A DNA stretch of 64,000 nt, from assembly GCA_036785705.1 (NCBI GenBank), contig JAWUZG010000056.1, forward strand, positions 14,144,001-14,208,000, given 5' to 3'. Below the pieces are notes generated by a model, which had not been told where the DNA came from, searched no databases, and was given only the letters and a program-made list of their open reading frames with translations. Shown here piece by piece: positions 63,835 to 64,000 of this stretch (the stretch's first letter is position 1; the number at the start of each line of letters is the position of its first letter). The DNA comes from Acanthornis magna (Eukaryota; Chordata; Aves; Passeriformes; Acanthizidae). A program made the translations under genes and the position numbers.

Positions 63835-64000
63835 AGGCTTAACCCTCTGGTCTCTCAACTGTTAAAAGTTTAATTCGATGGCGGTGGGAGCGAGCAGCAA
63901 CACATCCAGCTTTGTGAGCGGTGCTAACGGAGCTGCCTAATGTATGCCAGTTGCACATAAAGTCAATTAACAAATCTGTTACCGCGCCATTTTTATTCAT
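63835..64000. promoter_or_regulatory. Candidate conserved non-coding element at the window edge
   Basis: Repeat-free, with AAGTTTAATTCGATGGCGGT, GAGCGGTGCTAACGGAGCTG, GTCAATTAACAAATCTG and TACCGCGCCATTTTTATTC. It keeps several CpG and homeodomain-like cores together, which is unusual in this AT-rich window. It may continue past the right end. Conservation cannot be judged from this sequence alone. Confidence 0.35.

Noticed and set aside
1..64000. CRISPR array, prokaryotic operon or phage-like system
   Set aside because: The vertebrate retroposons and the lack of regularly spaced direct repeats or compact gene arrangement exclude these.

Overview
The window looks like non-coding DNA from a bird genome, probably intergenic or deep intronic. 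The bird assignment rests on several degraded CR1 retroposons whose 3' ends match the avian CR1 type (ending in ATTCTATG-like repeats), low interspersed-repeat content, AT-rich composition and short microsatellites. Crocodilians and turtles also carry CR1, so 'bird' is likely but not proven; I cannot name the species or the neighbouring genes.

I recognise no protein-coding gene, rRNA, tRNA, known microRNA or CRISPR array. The longest open frames (214 codons at 24412-25056 on the minus strand, 212 codons at 59423-60061 on the plus strand, 176 codons at 58334-58864 on the minus strand) have no recognisable domain and read through simple repeats or SINE-like sequence, so I treat them as chance. 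Many others are translations of A-, T- or GA-rich tracts or of CR1.

Layout: 1-10 kb is unique AT-rich DNA with several stretches that look like developmental enhancers (3985-4405, 4480-5280, 6430-6850). CR1 pieces lie at 9757, 10196, 47348, 51536, 53841 and 56452. Old MIR-type SINE fragments lie at 11945, 12968, 26080, 39775, 43795, 49555, 54165 and 58445. Older repeats of uncertain family lie at 3490, 5676, 14465 and 54605. GC-richer unique segments occur near 18.9-19.2, 28.5-29.0, 32.2-33.1, 50.2-50.6 and 59.4-59.8 kb. Further enhancer-like stretches are at 35330-35660, 36490-36790, 39580-39740, 40560-41310, 52640-53180 and at the right edge (63835-64000).

The points most worth checking are a perfect 14-unit GGGAAA array (a strong G-quadruplex/triplex motif) grown inside a CR1 tail, two segments bounded by good splice signals with an open frame (32090-32201 and 5032-5150), the candidate regulatory elements, and two local tandem duplications. 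Nothing here supports a new multi-gene system.
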